From Nitrososphaerales archaeon TH5896 (GTDB taxonomy: Archaea > Thermoproteota > Nitrososphaeria > Nitrososphaerales > Nitrososphaeraceae), in contig JAATVP010000098.1 of NCBI GenBank assembly GCA_014523625.1, positions 1 through 10,849 on the forward strand: DNA of 10,849 bases. Direction: 5' to 3'. The notes beneath the pieces are model-generated. The model had not been told where the DNA came from. It saw only the letters and a program-made list of their open reading frames with translations, and ran no database searches. A program made the translations under genes and the position numbers. Below are positions 7,894 to 10,849 of this stretch, in pieces (position 1 is the stretch's first letter; each line of letters starts with the position of its first letter).

Positions 7894-8232
7894 ATGAGCA
7901 TGGATTTGAGTTCTTTAGCGTCGAGTGCCACTCCAATAGCAGTAGGTGGAATAGCGGGATTTCTTGTGGGATATGCGATAAAAAAGGTAATCAAGATCGT
8001 CCTCATTATCGCGGGATTAATGATAGTTGCCTTTGTGGGTCTTGGGTATCAACAATATGTTTCAGTTGACTGGAGCAAGATCCAAGAAGCGGGGTCGGGC
8101 TTGGTAGGCAACGTAAGTAACTCGAATATTCCAGGAACTGAGCAAAGTATTACTTCAGTCATGGCAGCTTTCGGAATTCCTCTGGTGGGCAGCCTAGCCG
8201 CGGGCTTTATACTAGGATTCATCAAAGGTTAG
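7894..8232 (+). CDS. FUN14 family membrane protein
   Basis: A 112-residue protein with the FUN14 pattern: a glycine-rich first membrane segment (about 15-29, GGIAGFLVGYAIKK), a second hydrophobic segment (about 32-52) ending in GYQQYVSVDW, a polar loop, and a third segment (about 88-110, AAFGIPLVGSLAAGFILGFIKG). The GFLVGYAIKK and VSVDW elements are typical of the family, which includes eukaryotic FUNDC1 and many small archaeal proteins. The archaeal function is unknown. The eukaryotic member is a mitophagy receptor, but the LIR-bearing N-terminal part needed for that is absent here. ATG at 7894 is used; the ATG at 7900 is an equally good alternative. It converges with rpl19e. Confidence 0.88.
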   Translation: MSMDLSSLASSATPIAVGGIAGFLVGYAIKKVIKIVLIIAGLMIVAFVGLGYQQYVSVDWSKIQEAGSGLVGNVSNSNIPGTEQSITSVMAAFGIPLVGSLAAGFILGFIKG

Positions 8233-8528
8233 CAAAGTCAGAGGATAAATATCGGGATTCATGCCATTTCTCGTCCTATTGTTATTATTGGGTACGATCA
8301 CAGGTAATCTCCAGACTTGCTACCTGTCGATTTTAGACAGTCGAACGATGCTTACGAGTGCTAAATCTTATCAGCATCCTCTATTTCTAGAAACGAATTT
8401 TATTCGAAGCTGAAAACAGATTTCCTAAGAGCAATCCACTGCCTTTAAGATACACACAATCTCGTACCTTTCATCTATCCCATGATGTAGGGAAGAGATT
8501 TCTCACATCGAAAGAAAAGTATTTTTAT
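8233..8528. other. Non-coding gap between convergent FUN14 and rpl19e, with two overlapping inverted repeats
   Basis: ACAGGTA (8300-8306) pairs with TACCTGT (8321-8327) over a 14-base loop. CTGTC (8324-8328) pairs with GACAG (8336-8340) over a 7-base loop. The two stems share bases 8324-8327 and cannot form together. A short T4 (8331-8334) lies within the second loop. They may mark the 3' end of the FUN14 transcript. A smaller CGAAT/ATTCG repeat lies at 8394-8406. A 50-codon frame at 8261-8413 overlaps the stems but I do not call it. Confidence 0.3.
8511..8518 (-). terminator. T-rich tract downstream of rpl19e
   Basis: On the minus strand a TTTTCTTT tract begins about 11 bases beyond the rpl19e stop codon. 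It is a plausible archaeal oligo-T terminator for the ribosomal operon, with no hairpin seen. Confidence 0.35.
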
Positions 8529-8975
8529 TTATCTAGATTTAGAAGCCTTTACCAAATCCCGCAGATGCGCCAACGTTCTAACTTGACCTCCATTTGCTTT
8601 CTTGTATAGTGACCAATACGTTTCTCTATCTATGTCGTTTCGATCTTTCAGGACCTTTAAGTAGTGTCGCATGCCTCTAATCTTTGTGATGTAAAGTTCC
8701 TTCTTGCCCACTCTAGCGGTTTTTTTCCCCTTCTTAGAGCCTTTTCCTATTCCACGCTTTTTTCTTGTCAAGTGCTTCAGCTTAGCTCTATATCTAGAAG
8801 TTCCTTGCCTCTTTGCAGTCCAGATAGCCCCATTCTTGATGAGCGCTCTAAGATTTTCCCTCGTAATAGAATCAGCCACATCTTCAAGCTTGTCTGGTTC
8901 AAATCTAACTCTATTCACTCCTACATTCAGTATTCGTGCGACCAATTCTCGCTTCTTTCGTATATTGATTACCAT
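8529..8975 (-). CDS. rpl19e: 50S ribosomal protein L19e
   Basis: A large-subunit ribosomal protein found only in archaea and eukaryotes. The 148 residues match the usual archaeal length. Recognisable parts are the N-terminal helix with RKKRELVARILNVGVNRVRF, the ITRENLRALIKNGAI segment, the very basic central loop (about 55-92, rich in K, R and G) that threads into rRNA, and the C-terminal helical part with ELYITKIRGMRHYLK and DRETYWSLYKKANGG. Its ATG overlaps the rpl32e stop by one base (TAATG), indicating translational coupling in a two-gene operon. The archaeal spc-type order would place L18 next, but here an intergenic gap and the convergent FUN14 gene follow instead. Confidence 0.97.
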   Translation of the reverse strand: MVINIRKKRELVARILNVGVNRVRFEPDKLEDVADSITRENLRALIKNGAIWTAKRQGTSRYRAKLKHLTRKKRGIGKGSKKGKKTARVGKKELYITKIRGMRHYLKVLKDRNDIDRETYWSLYKKANGGQVRTLAHLRDLVKASKSR

Positions 8976-9400
8976 TAGATCTGCTCCTTATTCTGATCCT
9001 TTTGATTAAGCTCCTGCGTCACATTACCCTTATTGAGGACCTTGATACCCAAAGCATTGGCCTTGTTCACAATATCTATTCGTTTCCGTCGACCTACTGA
9101 GTGACCAATCCTCGCAGCATCAGTCTTGGGGTCCAATTTTTCCAGGTCTCTGATATTATGAATCAATTTATCCCTATATCCAGAAGGATGTAAACCTCTG
9201 GCTTTTTTAGGGCCTCTGTATCCTACTTTAACAAGCGGCGGGACTCCAGACACCTGCTTTCTCATCTTGTTATCAATGCCTTTTGGTTTCCTCCAATTTT
9301 CTGCAAGTCTGATATATCTCCAACTCTCTTGCCTTACAAATTTAGGTCGAGTTGTAGACACCTTCTTCCTGGCACGTAACAAATCATCATTTATTGGCAA
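8975..9400 (-). CDS. rpl32e: 50S ribosomal protein L32e
   Basis: A large-subunit ribosomal protein specific to archaea and eukaryotes; 141 residues. Diagnostic stretches are PKFVRQESWRYIRL, WRKPKGIDNKMRKQ, PPLVKVGYRGPKKARGLHPSG (about 54-74), the HNIRDLEKLDPKTDAARIGHSVGRRKR segment, and the final NKANALGIKVLN strand. A short polar tail of about 17 residues follows it. An in-frame stop lies at 9404-9406, so the first possible start is TTG at 9400, which is the only one that keeps the family N-terminus. The AATATATA-like box 28 bases upstream suggests a leaderless TTG start. It is the first gene of the operon, with rpl19e overlapping its stop. Confidence 0.96.
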   Translation of the reverse strand: MPINDDLLRARKKVSTTRPKFVRQESWRYIRLAENWRKPKGIDNKMRKQVSGVPPLVKVGYRGPKKARGLHPSGYRDKLIHNIRDLEKLDPKTDAARIGHSVGRRKRIDIVNKANALGIKVLNKGNVTQELNQKDQNKEQI

Positions 9401-9422
9401 ACGCTAATCAAACATCAGGTGC

Positions 9423-9438
9423 TATATATTTTAATAAA
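9423..9438 (-). promoter_or_regulatory. TATA region for the rpl32e-rpl19e operon
   Basis: The minus strand holds a fused A/T element (TTTATTAAAATATATA) whose proximal half is centred about 28 bases before the TTG at 9400. Transcription would start at or within a few bases of that codon. This is the strongest A/T promoter-like element in the 9401-9696 gap; the SOD promoter occupies the other side. Confidence 0.6.
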
Positions 9439-9586
9439 TACGTTTCCCAGATTTCCTCAGAGGCCCAATGCCTCCAAGCAGACTAATTCTCTAGAAATTT
9501 AACGCAACATTTTTGATATGATGCTGAACCGCTTTATTCCTATTTAGTACAGATATTCTCTGATCGTTTAATTTTTCTTTGTGATG

Positions 9587-9594
9587 CTATATAA
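9587..9594 (+). promoter_or_regulatory. TATA box candidate for superoxide dismutase
   Basis: CTATATAA at 9587-9594 would start a transcript near 9617, with an 80-base leader to ATG 9697. Weaker alternatives are AATAATATTT at 9638-9647 and TTAATAGT at 9668-9675; the last is spaced for leaderless initiation at 9697. Which one is used cannot be decided from the sequence. Confidence 0.35.
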
Positions 9595-9696
9595 GATATA
9601 ATGATCTCCGACCATCAATTCGACCTGATTTGCTCTGAATAATATTTGGGATATGCTAACAGAACAGTTAATAGTAAAAGATTTACTTTAAAATGT

Positions 9697-10320
9697 ATGA
9701 AAAAATATGAATTGCCACCAGTTCCTTATGGTTACGATGCACTTGAACCGCATATCGATGCAAGAACAATGGAGATACATCATACAAAGCATCATCAAAC
9801 TTATACAGACAAATTGAATGTGGCCCTCGAAAAATGCCCTCCAGAAATTCAAGACAAGGACATCCTACAAATTTTATCAAATTTGGATCAAGTTCCAGCA
9901 GCTCAAAAGGGTGCAATCAATTTCAATGGTGGAGGTTTCGATAATCATCGAATATTCTGGAATAATATGAAACCAAATGGTGGTGGAGAGCCAGGAGGTG
10001 CGGTTGCGGATGCAATAAATTCATCTTTTGGAAGTTTTGCTGGGTTTAAGGAAAAATTCTCGGCAGATACTGCAGTGATACAAGGCAGCGGTTGGGGATG
10101 GCTGGTCTATAATCCATCCGTAAAGAAAGTTGAATATAAGGCAATGCCGAATCAAACCAGCCCAAAAACTGAAGGCTTAAACCCCTTATTAGGCTGCGAT
10201 GTCTGGGAACATGCTTATTATCTCAAATATCAAAATAAAAGACCTGACTATATCACGGCCTGGTGGAACGTTGTGAATTGGGATGATGTGGATAAAAGGT
10301 TACAGCAAGTAAAAGCTTAG
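9697..10320 (+). CDS. sod: Superoxide dismutase, Mn/Fe family (Mn-type residues)
   Basis: The protein converts superoxide to oxygen and hydrogen peroxide. From ATG 9697 it has 207 residues, a normal length, and opens with the family N-terminus KKYELPPVPYGYDALEPHID. Metal ligands by family alignment are H28 (in IHHTKHHQTY), H84 (in FDNHRIFWNNM), D168 and H172 (in LLGCDVWEHAYYL). Features that favour manganese over iron are the triple glycine at 78-80 before the second histidine and the glutamine in PNQTSP (153), where MnSOD has its outer-sphere Gln. Metal use is still an inference. The frame extends upstream to a TTG at 9646, which would add 17 non-conserved residues; I prefer 9697. There is no signal peptide, so it is cytoplasmic. 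It is divergent from the ribosomal operon and followed by a T7 tract. Confidence 0.96.
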   Translation: MKKYELPPVPYGYDALEPHIDARTMEIHHTKHHQTYTDKLNVALEKCPPEIQDKDILQILSNLDQVPAAQKGAINFNGGGFDNHRIFWNNMKPNGGGEPGGAVADAINSSFGSFAGFKEKFSADTAVIQGSGWGWLVYNPSVKKVEYKAMPNQTSPKTEGLNPLLGCDVWEHAYYLKYQNKRPDYITAWWNVVNWDDVDKRLQQVKA

Positions 10321-10342
10321 GACCTATGCTCTGACGCATCAA

Positions 10343-10349
10343 TTTTTTT
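10343..10349 (+). terminator. T7 run after superoxide dismutase
   Basis: Seven consecutive T begin 23 bases after the sod stop codon, in the sense orientation for an archaeal oligo-T terminator. No hairpin precedes it. The remaining gap to 10515 contains a C7 run (10452-10458) but no RNA gene that I can recognise. Confidence 0.6.
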
Positions 10350-10515
10350 AGGGGAAATACAGTTAATGGATCGAAGCGATTAAGAAAGGTAGGCAATTTG
10401 TATTCTTTTATTCCAACATCTTGATCACTATCAAAAACATATCCTGAAACGTCCCCCCCTTTCTTCGATTTCAGCCCGGAGTTCGCATATTTTTAGGACG
10501 ATCCAAGTAGTAAAA

Positions 10516-10818
10516 CTATCCCCACGCAGGGCTAGCGTCAGATAGAGTATACTTACTATTCTGCTTTACTATTAGCTGACCCAACTGAGCATACATCTGA
10601 AGATATCTCATTCCCTTTCCAGTAGTTTTGAATGTTCGTTCTCCCGCTGTATATTCAATTAATTCATTCTCAAGCAAGAGGATTAGGTATTCCTTCAGAA
10701 GGTTATGTGATAAATATGTGCGATAAAGTATCTCAGTTTGCCTAAGACTATTCCCATTCACTGCCTGAAGGATAGATGCAATAATCTCTCCCCTGCTTCG
10801 GTGGCGATTCTTTATCAC
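10516..10818 (-). CDS. Winged-helix DNA-binding protein, predicted transcriptional regulator
   Basis: A 100-residue protein with a single winged helix-turn-helix: helix 1 RSRGEIIASILQAV (7-20), the turn and recognition region TEILYRTYLSHNLLKEYLILLLENELIEY (28-56), and the wing YTAGERTFKTTGKGMRYLQMY (56-76). It resembles the short stand-alone wHTH proteins (HTH_45-like) that are abundant in Thaumarchaeota. Targets are unknown; no effector domain, cysteines or metal ligands are visible. The final 20 residues look disordered. An in-frame stop at 10831-10833 leaves GTG at 10818 as the first usable start, and a TATA-like box 27 bases upstream supports a leaderless GTG start. It is convergent with sod, so it does not share its promoter. 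Confidence 0.85.
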   Translation of the reverse strand: MIKNRHRSRGEIIASILQAVNGNSLRQTEILYRTYLSHNLLKEYLILLLENELIEYTAGERTFKTTGKGMRYLQMYAQLGQLIVKQNSKYTLSDASPAWG

Positions 10819-10841
10819 GTTATGTGTGTGTTATGCCTTTC

Positions 10842-10849
10842 TAGTATAA
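10842..10849 (-). promoter_or_regulatory. TATA box for the wHTH regulator (at window edge)
   Basis: The minus strand reads TTATACTA at the last bases of the window, centred about 27 bases before the GTG at 10818. Any BRE upstream of it lies outside the window. Confidence 0.45.

Noticed and set aside
8261..8413. 50-codon frame after FUN14 beginning MPFLVLLLLLGTITG, resembling a small signal-bearing protein
   Set aside because: No ribosome-binding site or TATA box, a polar remainder with no recognisable features, and it overlaps the two inverted repeats; hydrophobic starts like this arise easily in T-rich gaps.
9582..9638. Possible C/D box sRNA (GTGATGC with later CTGA)
   Set aside because: Box C deviates from RTGATGA, no consistent internal D'/C' pair is present, and the region overlaps the sod promoter.
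10452..10458. Run of seven C in the sod/wHTH gap
   Set aside because: Isolated homopolymer without flanking structure; no reading frame depends on it.

Overview
The window looks like a core-genome segment of an ammonia-oxidising-type archaeon (Thaumarchaeota / Nitrososphaeria), probably one of the moderately AT-rich soil lineages. The evidence is two archaeal/eukaryotic-type ribosomal proteins (L32e, L19e), a MoaD-E1 fusion protein, an archaeal Mn/Fe superoxide dismutase, a short archaeal winged-helix regulator, a FUN14 protein, and promoters with TATA boxes about 27 bp upstream of start codons (leaderless transcripts). There is no rRNA or other marker here that fixes the genus, so the placement is an inference from protein resemblance.

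Layout. 30-1415 (+) is a fused ubiquitin-like (MoaD/ThiS) plus E1-like (MoeB/ThiF) protein with an extra C-terminal domain. It converges on 1556-3109 (-), a 517-residue soluble protein of unknown family. Upstream of that on the same strand lie 3323-4225 (-), an OGG1-type 8-oxoguanine DNA glycosylase, and 4274-4477 (-), a tiny zinc-ribbon protein. A 201-bp divergent region with an operator-like palindrome separates these from 4679-5116 (+), a PD-(D/E)XK nuclease-like protein. Next come 5194-7341 (+), a DUF255/YyaL (SPATA20-like) thioredoxin-fold protein, and 7364-7624 (+), a small orphan. 7894-8232 (+) is a FUN14 membrane protein. It converges on the two-gene ribosomal operon rpl32e-rpl19e (9400 to 8529, -). 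Divergent from that is a superoxide dismutase (9697-10320, +), which converges on a winged-helix regulator (10516-10818, -).

Together the genes are housekeeping with an oxidative-damage flavour: base-excision repair of 8-oxoguanine, superoxide removal and a thioredoxin-fold protein lie within 7 kb, although in separate transcription units. I see no mobile element, CRISPR array, rRNA or tRNA gene. The most interesting items are the E1 fusion with its buried Gly-Gly and unassigned C-terminal domain, the 517-residue orphan, the likely leaderless TTG and GTG starts, and the ribosomal pair standing outside the usual archaeal ribosomal protein cluster. Nothing here amounts to a clear new multi-gene system.
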